From Nocardiopsis sp. YSL2 (lineage in GTDB: Bacteria; Actinomycetota; Actinomycetes; Streptosporangiales; Streptosporangiaceae): a stretch of 64,000 nt of DNA. Numbering within the stretch: position 1 is the first letter of the stretch; every line of letters starts with the position of its first letter. The notes below the pieces were generated by a model. The model was not told the origin of the DNA and did not search any database. It worked only from the letters and a program-made list of their open reading frames with translations. Positions 1-8,209 of the stretch are shown in pieces. The stretch covers positions 4,898,001 through 4,962,000 of the forward strand of contig NZ_JAMOAO010000001.1 of NCBI RefSeq assembly GCF_030555055.1, in the 5' to 3' direction. The position numbers were made by a program, and so were the translations under genes.

Positions 1-157
1 GGGCTTCCGCGTACTTCAGAGCGCCGTCGATCAGCGCCCGCGCCTGATCCAGAGTGATGGCTGCCAAGCATGCCCCTTCGGTCGGCGTTGTGATGGTCAC
101 CACATGAAGGTAGGTCACGCACAACCGGCCGGATAGACCGGCATCCTCCGGATTCAT
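1..157 (-). CDS. GlcG/HbpS-family protein, N-terminal part (cut by window edge)
   Basis: Only the first 52 codons lie in the window. The stretch ITLDQARALIDGALKYAEA is the usual opening helix of the GlcG/HbpS (DUF336) family, small proteins that bind heme or accompany glycolate oxidase genes. ATG 157 is chosen because AAAGGA lies a few bases upstream. That ribosome site sits just past the stop codon (167-169) of the esterase-like gene upstream, so the two genes are probably co-transcribed and translationally linked. About 33 residues precede the family-like helix, more than usual, so a GTG near 100-103 is an alternative start. Family assignment rests on about 20 residues. Confidence 0.6.
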   Translation of the reverse strand, partial: MNPEDAGLSGRLCVTYLHVVTITTPTEGACLAAITLDQARALIDGALKYAEA

Positions 158-166
158 GGTCCTTTC

Positions 167-1339
167 TCAGTAGGAATTCGGCAGTTCGTCCAGCCGGACT
201 CCCGTGACGAAGGCGACCGCGTCGACGCCGTCGAGGCCGGAGAGCGGAATGTACCGGTAGTCCGCGGACGCGGCCGGCGGCAGGTCGCGCAGGTCGCCCA
301 ACCGCTCCACCGGGAACAGCGCCCGGTCCCGCGTGGCGTCCGCCAACGCGGCCTGGAGGCTCGGTTCACCGGAGGCCACCGTGTCGGAGTCGGTGCCGAT
401 GACCGCGTAGCCGTCCCCGATCAACGACGCCGCGACGGCACCGGCGCTCCACCAGTGCTGGTCCGTCCCGCCGAAGTCCACGGTCGAACGGCAGCGCCGC
501 AGGTGGGTGTTGTGCGCGGAGACCAGGCACGGAGCCCCGGTCCGGGCGACCGCCAGGAGGTGGTCCGCCATCATCGCGTCCCGCAGACCGAGCATCCGGG
601 CCACCCGGTCGGGGGCGTCCGAGGCCATGGCCGCGTGGTAGCGCAGCAGCCCCCGCCCCGTCCGGGCGAACAGGAGCGCGCGTTCGTACCCCTCGTCGGA
701 GTCGGCCCGCCGCAGGCCCGGGGCCTCGGACTCGAAGACGCCCATCATGTCGTCGGCCGCCACGCGCAGGGCGCGGGCCTCGGCGCCGCCGCCGACGGAG
801 GCCGAGGGGTCCATCATCGCCGCCGGGTTCTCCCAGGCGGCGTCGTCGATGTCCGCGAGCCCCTCGAACGGAACACGGCCGAGGTGCTCGCCCAGGTACG
901 CGCTCGCCGCCTCCAGGGCCGCTCGCGGGCTCGCCGCACCCGAGATCTCCAGCGGTGAGTCCACACCGTGGAACCTGACCCGCTCGCCGGGTTCGCGCTC
1001 CTCGTTGTACTCGCGCATCCACGCCACCAGTGCGCGGTTGCCCGCGAAGGCACCGAACCCGTGGCTGAGGGCCGTGCCGAGGTCGAGACCGTCCGTCCGG
1101 CCGGTGACGTGGTCGTCGACGGTCGCCGCGGTCAGGCAGTCGGTCTCCAGCGCGAAGGAACGGAAGCCCCGGTGCTCCACCAGGTGGGCGAACACCTCGT
1201 TGCGCAACAGCAGGAACTTCTCCACGCCGTGCGTCGGTTCGCCCATCCCCAGCACCAGGGGGGTGCGCCCCCACGTGTCCAGGAGTCGCCCCACCGCGGG
1301 GCCCGGATCGGCGCGCAGGCCGTAGTCGGACAGGGACAT
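167..1339 (-). CDS. Erythromycin esterase family protein
   Basis: A 390-residue protein with the erythromycin-esterase-like fold signature (Pfam Erythro_esteras): GEPTHG at about residues 33-38, then ALETD near 65 and a conserved HNTHL-type segment (SAHNTHLRR) in the C-terminal half. Characterised members (EreA/EreB) open the macrolactone of erythromycin, but many actinomycete homologues have no known substrate, so macrolide hydrolysis is only a possibility. The ATG at 1339 is preferred over the GTG at 1342 because GAGGTGAGGA precedes it. It is divergent from a MerR-type regulator that starts 116 bp away, which could control it. No signal peptide is seen, so it is cytoplasmic. Confidence 0.85.
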   Translation of the reverse strand: MSLSDYGLRADPGPAVGRLLDTWGRTPLVLGMGEPTHGVEKFLLLRNEVFAHLVEHRGFRSFALETDCLTAATVDDHVTGRTDGLDLGTALSHGFGAFAGNRALVAWMREYNEEREPGERVRFHGVDSPLEISGAASPRAALEAASAYLGEHLGRVPFEGLADIDDAAWENPAAMMDPSASVGGGAEARALRVAADDMMGVFESEAPGLRRADSDEGYERALLFARTGRGLLRYHAAMASDAPDRVARMLGLRDAMMADHLLAVARTGAPCLVSAHNTHLRRCRSTVDFGGTDQHWWSAGAVAASLIGDGYAVIGTDSDTVASGEPSLQAALADATRDRALFPVERLGDLRDLPPAASADYRYIPLSGLDGVDAVAFVTGVRLDELPNSY

Positions 1340-1455
1340 CACAGATCCTCACCTCGAAGCGATCGACCACCTTCGACCGTATCCTTGAACACTCGGTTGA
1401 GACTTTGACGCCGAAGAAGCGCTCTCAGGCCGAGAAAGCCTCAAAGGAAGGGTTC

Positions 1456-2169
1456 ATGCGACCGATCGACCTCGCCCGTGAGCACGGGCTCTCCGCCCAG
1501 GCGGTGCGCAACTACGAGGACGAGGGGATCCTGCCGTCCGCCGAACGCAGTCCCAGCGGGTACCGCCGCTACACGGCCCTCCACGCGCAGGCCCTGCGCG
1601 CCTTCCTCGCCCTGCGCGCCGGATTCGGTCACGCGACGGCGGTGCGGGTGATGCGGGCCGCCGGCCGCGACGACGAGGCGGCCCTGTTCCGCCTGGTCGA
1701 CCAGGCGCACGCCGACCTCCTGCAGGAGCGCCGGACGCTCGACGAGGTCACCGCGGCGCTCGGCGACCTGACCGCCGACCCGGAGCCGCGCGCGGGCGGT
1801 GTGACCGTCGGAGCGCTCGCCCACCGGCTCCGGATGCACCCCGCCTCGCTGCGCAAGTGGGAGCGGGCCGGGATCCTGCGGCCCGAGCGCGACCCGGCCA
1901 CGGGGTACCGCCTCTACACGCCGGACGCGGTCCGCGACGCCCACGCGGCCGCGCAGCTGCGGCGCGGCGGCCACGGGCTGGCCCAGATCGCCGACTTCGT
2001 GGCACGGCTCCGCTCCGCCGGCGGCCCCGAGGCCCTCGACGACCTCCTGCGGCAGTGGCGCGAGCGCATCTCCCGGCGGAGCCGGGCCATGCTCGCGGCG
2101 GGCCGTCCCCTCGACGACTACCTGACTCTGCTCGCGCGCTCCCGGCCCGGGCCGTTCCCGGGCCCCTGA
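1456..2169 (+). CDS. Double-MerR (TioE-like) transcriptional regulator
   Basis: A 237-residue regulator with two MerR-type winged-helix segments. The first is at residues 1-40 (MRPIDLAREHGLSAQAVRNY, then GILPSAERSPSGYRRY) and the second at about 120-165 (VGALAHRLRMHPASLRKWE, then GYRLY). Between them is a helical linker with AAGRDDEAALFRLVDQAH. This arrangement matches the TioE-like family found in actinomycetes, often near resistance or secondary-metabolite genes. ATG 1456 has AAGGAAGG just upstream; a TTG at 1405 in the same frame is less likely. It is divergent from the erythromycin-esterase-like gene and is the natural candidate to regulate it. No effector-binding domain is recognisable. 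Confidence 0.88.
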   Translation: MRPIDLAREHGLSAQAVRNYEDEGILPSAERSPSGYRRYTALHAQALRAFLALRAGFGHATAVRVMRAAGRDDEAALFRLVDQAHADLLQERRTLDEVTAALGDLTADPEPRAGGVTVGALAHRLRMHPASLRKWERAGILRPERDPATGYRLYTPDAVRDAHAAAQLRRGGHGLAQIADFVARLRSAGGPEALDDLLRQWRERISRRSRAMLAAGRPLDDYLTLLARSRPGPFPGP

Positions 2170-2176
2170 ACACGGT

Positions 2177-2218
2177 GGGCCCCGGCGCGCGGGAGCCGTC
2201 GTCCGCGCACCGGGGCCC
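2177..2218. terminator. Bidirectional terminator hairpin
   Basis: GGGCCCCGG at 2177-2185 pairs with CCGGGGCCC at 2210-2218, and GCGCGG pairs with CCGCGC inside it. It lies between the convergent MerR-type gene and the pectinesterase gene. There is no T tract, which is common in high-GC actinobacteria. Confidence 0.7.
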
Positions 2219-2237
2219 GTGAACCGCGGTACCGTCC

Positions 2238-3371
2238 CTACCGGCCCCGCGCCGTGCACACCGGCCGGGCGGGCTCGCGGACCGGGTTCCAGCCGTCGGC
2301 ACCCGCGAGGTAGGCCTCGGCGGTGTGGCCGGCGGCCTCCTCCGCGCTCATCTGCGGACGGTCCGGCGTGGTCAGTGCGCCGGGACCGCTGTTGGCGAAC
2401 TCACGCAGCTGGAACCGGCGCCAGTCGTGTCCGGAGGACATCTCGATCCAGCCCTGTTCCTTGAAGTGCCGTCCCATCCAGGAGTCGCGGATCAGCGCCT
2501 GGGGGCGGGCGTCCGGGTCGGAGCTGGGCACCCACGGCCGGCCCAGGTAGACCGACTCCGGCGGGGCGTCGCTGGTGAAGCAGGACTCCGTGAACAGGAA
2601 GCCGAACTCCTGTTCCGGCGGCGTGCTGGGCGCCGTCACGTACCCGTTGTCGGTGCCGCTGCCGCGGTCCAGGGAGCGGATCTCGCACCCGTGGAAGACG
2701 GCCGTGCCGCGGCCGAAGACGAAGTCCACGTCACCCTCCACGTAGCAGTTCCGGTAGTACTGCCGCGAGGTGGTCTGCGTGTTGGGCGAGTTGGCGTAGA
2801 GCGTGTCCTGGTGGCCCAGGAAGCGGACGTTGTCGAACACCAGGCGGTCGCCGGTGGTGCGGACCGCCACCGCCTGGGTGGAGGTGACCTCCGGGTGCTC
2901 CTCGCGCAGGAAGGAGTTCTCGAAGGTCAGGTCGCGGGTGTGCACGTCGTCGCCGGAGATGACGACGCTGGCGCTGCCCGAGGTCCCCCACGTCCCGCCG
3001 CCCGGCTTGGGCAGACCGGCCGCGCGGTCATGGGTGATCACGACGTCCCTCGGGTCGCCGGTCGCTCCGACCAGGGTCAGGTTCGGCTTGGAGGAAGGGA
3101 TGACCACGGGCTCGTCGTAGACGCCCGCGCCGATCCTCAGCGTCACGCGCTCGGCGGAGTCGGAGGGCGCGGCGTCGACCGCGTCCTGAACGCTGGTGTA
3201 GTCGCCGGAGCCGTCGGCCGCGACGGTGATCACGGTGGTCGTTTCGCTCACTGGGGTCGCCTCGATGGTCGTGTTCGCGGTGGTTCCGGTGAAGGCGAAC
3301 GCGCCCAGGACACCCGCGAGAGCGAGGGGGAGGGCGGCGCGTCGCGGCACCGTGGTCGGAGGAGTGCGCAC
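2238..3371 (-). CDS. Secreted pectinesterase
   Basis: A 377-residue pectin methylesterase (CE8 family, right-handed beta helix). It removes methyl groups from polygalacturonate outside the cell. Visible signatures are ADGSGDYTSVQDAV near the start of the mature domain, GHQDTLY, the catalytic block DVDFVFGRGTAVF with the two key Asp/Gln regions, and YLGRPW near the C-terminus carrying the conserved Arg. The N-terminus has PRRAALPLALAGVLGAFAF, a secretion signal with a twin Arg that may use the Tat route. GTG 3371 is chosen for the GGAAGGAACACC upstream; longer in-frame starts would add a Pro-rich leader without a ribosome site. It is downstream of the SGNH esterase gene on the same strand. Confidence 0.95.
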   Translation of the reverse strand: MRTPPTTVPRRAALPLALAGVLGAFAFTGTTANTTIEATPVSETTTVITVAADGSGDYTSVQDAVDAAPSDSAERVTLRIGAGVYDEPVVIPSSKPNLTLVGATGDPRDVVITHDRAAGLPKPGGGTWGTSGSASVVISGDDVHTRDLTFENSFLREEHPEVTSTQAVAVRTTGDRLVFDNVRFLGHQDTLYANSPNTQTTSRQYYRNCYVEGDVDFVFGRGTAVFHGCEIRSLDRGSGTDNGYVTAPSTPPEQEFGFLFTESCFTSDAPPESVYLGRPWVPSSDPDARPQALIRDSWMGRHFKEQGWIEMSSGHDWRRFQLREFANSGPGALTTPDRPQMSAEEAAGHTAEAYLAGADGWNPVREPARPVCTARGR

Positions 3372-3522
3372 TGGTGTTCCTTCCTGCGGGGACGGAGGAG
3401 AAGGGAAGGGCGGTGAGGGGGAGGGCCGCCCTTCGGCCTGGAACGTGTGCGGTGGATGCTCGACCCGTGGGGAGTACCACTGGAAGCGCCGCTCGCGGCG
3501 GGCGGCATCCACCGCACACGCC

Positions 3523-4344
3523 CTAGACGGGACGCTCGGCGGGCCAGGTCACCGCGGAGTCGGGAAGGCTGTCGCCGAGCCGGCGGACGAAGGCGGGGTG
3601 CAGGACGCGCTGCCGCTTGAGCGCGGCGGCGACCAGGCGCGCGACCTCGATCGCGCCGTGCGCCTGGAAGTGGGTGTTGTCCTGGACGCCGTCCGGGTAG
3701 TTGGCGTGGGTGCCCGGGTCCAGCCACAGGAAGTGGCTCTTGGTGCCCTCGGGGCCCAGTTCGCCCCACAGCTCCAGGCTGAGCGCGGTGAGGTCGATCA
3801 GGGGTACGCCCTCCCGGTCGGCCAGGTCGCGCATGGCCGCGGGGTAGTCGCCGTGGGACTCACGGGGCGCCCCGTCGCCGGTGAAGCGGCGGCGTTCGAC
3901 CGACGTCACCAGGACCGGATGGGCGCCGCGCTCGCGGGCGCCGTCGAGGTAGACGGTGAGCTGCTCCTGGTAGGTGCTCCAGGGTTCGGTGTAGCGGTCG
4001 GGGTCGGCGGACTTGGAGTCGTTGTGGCCGAAGGAGGCGAGCAGGTAGTCGCCGGGGCGGATGTCGGCCAGGACGCCGTCCAACAGGCCCAGGTCGGCGA
4101 AGCTCTTGGAGCTGGCGCCGGACAGGGCGCGGTTGTCCACGGTCGCGCCGCGGCCGAGGAAGAGGTCGAGGGCCTGTCCCCAACCGGTCCGGGGCGCTTC
4201 GTGGGCGGCGTAGGTGGAGGCGGTGGAGTCGCCCGTGACGAACAGGCGCGGTGCCCGGCCGGGGGCCGCCCAGGCGGGGGTGGCGAGCAGTGGAGCGCCG
4301 AGGACGGCCGCGGAGGCGGCGAGGAAGCTGCGTCGGATGATCAT
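3523..4344 (-). CDS. Secreted SGNH hydrolase, rhamnogalacturonan acetylesterase-like
   Basis: A 273-residue GDSL/SGNH esterase. Block I is FVTGDSTASTY with the catalytic Ser, block III is SFGHNDSK with the oxyanion Asn, and the C-terminal block has D..H (DNTHFQAHGA). The family (RhgT/CE12-like) removes acetyl groups from rhamnogalacturonan, which fits the pectinesterase encoded next on the same strand. The N-terminus MIIRRSFLAASAAVLGAPLL is a Tat-like signal ending at AWA-AP. ATG 4344 has GAAAGAGA upstream. The gap to the pectinesterase start is about 150 bp, so an operon or two nearby promoters are both possible. LacI-type operators lie just upstream. Confidence 0.9.
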   Translation of the reverse strand: MIIRRSFLAASAAVLGAPLLATPAWAAPGRAPRLFVTGDSTASTYAAHEAPRTGWGQALDLFLGRGATVDNRALSGASSKSFADLGLLDGVLADIRPGDYLLASFGHNDSKSADPDRYTEPWSTYQEQLTVYLDGARERGAHPVLVTSVERRRFTGDGAPRESHGDYPAAMRDLADREGVPLIDLTALSLELWGELGPEGTKSHFLWLDPGTHANYPDGVQDNTHFQAHGAIEVARLVAAALKRQRVLHPAFVRRLGDSLPDSAVTWPAERPV

Positions 4345-4362
4345 GGGGGTCTCTTTCGGGGG

Positions 4363-4370
4363 AAGCGCTT
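4363..4370. promoter_or_regulatory. LacI-type half-match operator (AAGCGCTT)
   Basis: AAGCGCTT is a perfect 8-bp palindrome within GGAAGCGCTTTCC, 19 bp upstream of the SGNH esterase start. The AGCGCT core is typical of actinomycete LacI-family sugar operators. Position and form suggest a repressor site. Confidence 0.55.
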
Positions 4371-4389
4371 TCCAGAGCCTGATCGGCTC

Positions 4390-4403
4390 TGCAACCGATT
4401 GCA
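4390..4403. promoter_or_regulatory. LacI-type operator TGCAACCGATTGCA
   Basis: The site has the LacI-family form TGCAA-nCGn-TTGCA with perfect 5-bp arms. It lies about 46 bp upstream of the SGNH esterase start. A second copy of the same core is found at 4531-4542. Confidence 0.65.
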
Positions 4404-4530
4404 TGACTGTCGCTGAAACACCGGTGAAACGTCAACCCCTGAAGGCTGATTCCTCCCCACTCTGCCTCAGACACTCGGTTCCGGCGGCAGAGTGCGCGCC
4501 CTCACTCCTGCGCTGGCCTGCTCTTTTCCG

Positions 4531-4542
4531 GCAACCGTTTGC
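4531..4542. promoter_or_regulatory. Second LacI-type operator GCAACCGTTTGC
   Basis: It has the same GCAA-nCGn-TTGC pattern as the site at 4390, 140 bp further upstream. Two matching sites at this spacing could support repression by looping. Confidence 0.55.
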
Positions 4543-4764
4543 AGGTCACGGCGCTACGCGGGGCCCGGGCGACGTGGGCGGGCGGGGGGAGGCGGTCGGG
4601 GGGAGGGGTCCCTCTGTTCGGCCCGGCCGCGTCGCGCGGTCAGGACGGGCGGGCCCCGGAGGCCGGTGCCGGAGTCCGCGCGGGGCGGGACCGGGCGCAC
4701 CGCGGGGACGGCCCTGCTCACCCTGACCTGGCCGGTGGTCCGGTCAGGGCGCGGATACGGTGAA
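4543..4764. other. Non-coding GC-rich interval
   Basis: No gene is supported between the LacI-type operators and the dps terminator. The stretch is extremely G-rich on the plus strand, and open frames across it have no ribosome site or family resemblance. Confidence 0.6.
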
Positions 4765-4792
4765 GGGGCCGGACCGACGCGGTCCCGGCCCC
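4765..4792 (-). terminator. Terminator hairpin of dps
   Basis: GGGGCCGGACCG (4765-4776) pairs with CGGTCCCGGCCCC (4780-4792) with one bulge. It lies 14 bp past the dps stop codon. Confidence 0.75.
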
Positions 4793-4805
4793 CTCGGGCG
4801 GCGGT

Positions 4806-5399
4806 CTACGAGTGCACGATCGGGGTGTCCACCAGGTGCTCGGCCAGGAACCAGGCCTGGAGCTCCCCGGTGCGGATCACGTCCGACACCAGTAGGTCGT
4901 TCGTGCCGTCGTCGCCCTGCTCCTGCGTGCGGGCCGCGGCGTCGTGGGAGTCGCTCAGGATGGTCTCGTGTGCTTCGAGCAGGCGCGAGAGCATCGCGGG
5001 CACCTCCTCGACACCGTTCGGGGGCCGGGGGATGTTGGTGATCTCCGCGACGTGCCTGGGGTCCCCCAGGGCCACACCGCCCAGCGTCTGGATGCGCTCG
5101 GCGATGCTGTCGACCAGCGCGGTCTGCTCGTCGGCGTGCTTGTCCATCAGCAGGTGCAGCTGGTAGAAGGTCTGGCCCCGCATCAGCCAGTGGTGCTTCT
5201 TGTACAGGCTGTGCAGGATCTGCGTGTCGGCCAGGACCTGGTTGAGGCGTTGGCAGGAGTACATCCGCGTGTTGTACGACAACCCCACCGGCAGCTGGCG
5301 GACCGACCCGAACTCCTGGATCTCCTTCCCCCTCTGGTGCAGCCACGGCTGACTGCTGCGTGGCCTGGGCGTCTCCGTCGAACGGTCCGTGCTCGTCAC
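4806..5399 (-). CDS. dps: Dps-family DNA-binding ferritin
   Basis: A 197-residue ferritin-like protein of the Dps group, which oxidises and stores iron and coats DNA under stress. The four-helix core starts at about residue 50. Helix 1 has LHSLYKKHHWLMRG, helix 2 has LHLLMDKHADEQ, followed by DSIAERIQTLGG, which together give the His/Asp/Glu set of the inter-subunit ferroxidase site. The first 45 residues are a Ser/Arg/Pro-rich tail, a feature often linked to DNA binding in actinobacterial Dps. GTG 5399 is chosen for the GGGAGG upstream; earlier in-frame starts lack one. It appears monocistronic, with its own terminator. Confidence 0.92.
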   Translation of the reverse strand: MTSTDRSTETPRPRSSQPWLHQRGKEIQEFGSVRQLPVGLSYNTRMYSCQRLNQVLADTQILHSLYKKHHWLMRGQTFYQLHLLMDKHADEQTALVDSIAERIQTLGGVALGDPRHVAEITNIPRPPNGVEEVPAMLSRLLEAHETILSDSHDAAARTQEQGDDGTNDLLVSDVIRTGELQAWFLAEHLVDTPIVHS

Positions 5400-5577
5400 G
5401 GTGCCTCCCCTTCCGGCATGCGGTACCAGCGTCCGGAGCCCAGTTGAGCTCCGCCGCCCAGTCTCGGACACCGACCGTCTAGGGAGCCGCAAAGCGACAC
5501 CATCTGCGGGCCAAAGGTCGGTGGACTTGCGCACGGGCGGGGAGGCGGCCGAGCCGTTAGGCGGGTACGGGCGTGGA

Positions 5578-6834
5578 TCAGGGGGCGATGGCGCAGGCGG
5601 TCTCCAGGACGAAGCGCGGCCAGGGCCGGTGCGGGTCGTGGCCGGTCAGCTCCCGCACCTGGCGCAGCCGGTAGCGCAGGGTCTGGGGGTGCACGTGCAG
5701 GGTGTCGGCCGCCGTGGTCGCGGCCCCGGCCCCGAAGTAGGTGCGCAGTGTCTCCAGCAGGTGGGCGTTGCCCTCGGACAGCAGTGGACCCAGTGCCGCC
5801 CGCCGGACCGCGTCCGGCGTGGCCGGGCCGCCGTTCAGCAGCGCCAGCACGCACGCGTCGGCCTCCCCGAGGACGCCCTCGTGTCCGAAGGCGTGCGGGG
5901 GCGCCGTCTCCAGGGCGTCGTCGGCCAGGCGGTAGGCGGCCGACATGCCGGTGAGCGCGCGCGGTGCCAGCACGCAGCCCCGCCAGGGGCGTCCGCCCAG
6001 CACGGCGGTCACCTGCGCGGCGTCGGCCGGTGCGACCAGCAGCACCGCCCGTCCCGCCCGTGTGGTGAGCAGGGGATCGGCCCCGGTGGGTTCGATCAGG
6101 TCGAGCAGGGCCATCGCGCCCGGGACCGACACGGTCGGGCCCGAACCCGAACCCGTTCCCGCCACCGAGCCCGTGACGGGCCCCGATCCCTGGCCGGAGC
6201 CGGAAGCCGGGCGCGGCGCGGTGCCGGAGGGCTGGGACGCGGGCTCGGCCACGACCAGCACGGCCGGGTCCGGCGGGGTGAGGCCCAGGATGCGCGCCCG
6301 GTCGCGGACCGCCCCGCGCGAGGACTGGCGGCCGATGAGGAGGTCGTCGAGGAAGGTCCGCCGGGCCCGCTCGACGTCGGTGTCCAGCAGTCGCGCAGCC
6401 TCGGTGTGGCCCACCGACAGGCTCTCGGAGATCTGGTCGATGGCGGTCAGCCACAGTTCGCTCAGGGCGAACACGTCGGCGGCGTCGAGCCGGTCGGCCG
6501 AGGCCTCCGCCACCAGCCGGACCGCCGCAGCCGACCCCACCCGGTGGGCCCGCACCACCGCGTCGATGGAGCGCCCGTCCGCCGCCCGGGCCCGGCCCAC
6601 GCCGCGCAGCCGCTCCACGTCCTCCGGGGCGAGCCCGGCGGCACCGGCCGTCCACAGCTCCAGCGAACGGGTGACCAGCCAGGCGGCGATCGCACGGACC
6701 TCCGTGAGCTGCGACTCGTGCAGCGCCTGGTAGGCGGGTACGCGCTCGTACACCTCGGCGACGATCCGGTCCACCAGGGCGGCCCGGTCGCGTGCCAGCT
6801 CGGCGCCCACGAGGGCGCGCTCCTCGCGGCCCAT
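5578..6834 (-). CDS. PucR/CdaR-type helix-turn-helix regulator
   Basis: A 418-residue regulator with the typical PucR layout. An N-terminal RsbRD-like helical domain (residues 1-140, AELARDRAALVDRIVAEVYE) is followed by a middle GGDEF-like domain interrupted by a low-complexity Ser/Gly/Pro insert at about 235-265. A C-terminal PucR helix-turn-helix ends the protein (ADTLHVHPQTLRYRLRQVRE near residue 385). ATG 6834 follows GAAGGGGGCC; an upstream in-frame start would add 47 residues without a ribosome site. The ligand and targets are unknown. The divergent aldo/keto reductase gene 260 bp away is a possible target. Confidence 0.85.
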   Translation of the reverse strand: MGREERALVGAELARDRAALVDRIVAEVYERVPAYQALHESQLTEVRAIAAWLVTRSLELWTAGAAGLAPEDVERLRGVGRARAADGRSIDAVVRAHRVGSAAAVRLVAEASADRLDAADVFALSELWLTAIDQISESLSVGHTEAARLLDTDVERARRTFLDDLLIGRQSSRGAVRDRARILGLTPPDPAVLVVAEPASQPSGTAPRPASGSGQGSGPVTGSVAGTGSGSGPTVSVPGAMALLDLIEPTGADPLLTTRAGRAVLLVAPADAAQVTAVLGGRPWRGCVLAPRALTGMSAAYRLADDALETAPPHAFGHEGVLGEADACVLALLNGGPATPDAVRRAALGPLLSEGNAHLLETLRTYFGAGAATTAADTLHVHPQTLRYRLRQVRELTGHDPHRPWPRFVLETACAIAP

Positions 6835-7093
6835 CGGCCCCCTTCCGAAGGAGAACGGGGCGAGCGTACCGTGTGCCCCCGGATCGTGCCGGTGGGGGCG
6901 TCCCGCGACGGCCGCGCACGTTCGGCGAAGACCGGTCAACCGCGGGTCACCGGAGTGCAAAGCACGCACAGTCACGGCCTATCTGCGCGCCGGTCCGGCT
7001 CCGACGTGGCAGTATGCGACTGTGGCAGGGGGCTGCCGCGCCATAAGAACCAGGATGAAACTCGCGCTCAGGGTCAACGGGGGATGAAGAGCG

Positions 7094-7921
7094 ATGACGG
7101 TTCCCGGCATCACGTTGAGTAACGGACTGCGGATACCGCAACTGGGCTTCGGTGTCTGGCAGGTGCGCGACGACGACGTGGTCGACGTCGTGTCGACCGC
7201 GTTGGAGACGGGCTACCGCAGTATCGACACCGCCGCCGCCTACGGCAACGAGGCGGGCGTCGGTGAGGCGGTGCACCGGTCGGGCCTCGACCGCGACGAC
7301 GTGTTCGTCACCTCGAAGCTGGCCAACCCCGACCAGGGCTACGACGCCACGCTGCGCGCGCTGGACGCCAGCCTGCAGCGCCTGAGGATGGACCGGCTCG
7401 ACCTGTACCTCATCCACTGGCCCCTTCCCGGGCGCGACCTGTACGTGCCCACCTGGAAGGCCCTGGAGCGCCTCTACGCCGAGGGGCGCGTGCGCGCCAT
7501 CGGCGTGTGCAACTTCCAGCCCGCGCACCTGGAACGGGTCATGGAGGAGGGCGGCATCGCCCCGATGGTCAACCAGGTCGAACTGCACCCGCTGCTCACC
7601 CAGGCGGACCTGCGCGACTTCGACGCCAAGCACAGCATCGTCACCGAGGCCTGGAGCCCGCTGGGCCAGGGCAGGCTCCTGGACCACCCCACGATCACCG
7701 CCATCGCCGGCGAGTACGAGCGCACGCCAGCCCAGATCCTGCTCCGCTGGCACATCCAGCTCGGCAACGTGGTGATCCCCAAGTCGGTGACCCCGGAGCG
7801 GATCAGGTCCAACTTCGAGGTGTTCGACTTCGAACTCGCCGAGGCGGACATGGACCGCCTCAGCGGCCTCAACACCAACAGCCGCTACGGCCCGGACCCC
7901 GACGAGTTCGACGGCGACTGA
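7094..7921 (+). CDS. Aldo/keto reductase
   Basis: A 275-residue NADPH-dependent oxidoreductase of the AKR5-like (2,5-diketogluconate reductase) group. The catalytic tetrad is visible as Asp45 and Tyr50 in SIDTAAAYGNE, Lys75 in VTSKL and His108 in LYLIHWP. The cofactor signature IPKSVTPERIRSN lies near residue 225. The length is normal for the family. The ATG at 7094 lies 9 bp after a GGGGATGAAGAG stretch. The natural substrate cannot be read from the sequence. It is convergent with the small membrane-protein gene, leaving about 20 bp between stops. Confidence 0.93.
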   Translation: MTVPGITLSNGLRIPQLGFGVWQVRDDDVVDVVSTALETGYRSIDTAAAYGNEAGVGEAVHRSGLDRDDVFVTSKLANPDQGYDATLRALDASLQRLRMDRLDLYLIHWPLPGRDLYVPTWKALERLYAEGRVRAIGVCNFQPAHLERVMEEGGIAPMVNQVELHPLLTQADLRDFDAKHSIVTEAWSPLGQGRLLDHPTITAIAGEYERTPAQILLRWHIQLGNVVIPKSVTPERIRSNFEVFDFELAEADMDRLSGLNTNSRYGPDPDEFDGD

Positions 7922-7942
7922 TCCGCCGCGCGGCCCGGCGGG

Positions 7943-8104
7943 TCAGTCGCGCAGATCGCGCGTCTTGCGAGCGTCGGCCAGGACGGTCTCGGTGCCCTTG
8001 CGGCGGAGCCGGCCGACGTAGACGCCCCCGCCGATGAAGATGGCGGCGAACAGCGCCAGGACGGCGACGAGCGCGAGAGCGGACAGCAGCACAGTGATCG
8101 ACAT
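7943..8104 (-). CDS. Small single-span membrane protein (53 aa)
   Basis: A 53-residue open frame starting MSITVLLSALALVAVLALFA. One hydrophobic segment covers residues 3-30, then a short cytosolic tail rich in Arg/Lys (GRLRRKGTETVLADARKTRD). I do not recognise the family. Support comes from the clean hydrophobic-then-basic layout, its fit between two genes and the sharp stop. The ribosome site is weak (GGACGC just before the ATG). Its function is unknown. Confidence 0.6.
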   Translation of the reverse strand: MSITVLLSALALVAVLALFAAIFIGGGVYVGRLRRKGTETVLADARKTRDLRD

Positions 8105-8209
8105 GCGTCCATCGTATCCGCACGTCCCGCGGCCGCCCTCCCGGTGTGGGGACGCCGTGTCGGGTCCCGGGTGCCGTGGGCGCTCCGTGACGAAGCAGAG
8201 GGGCCGTCG

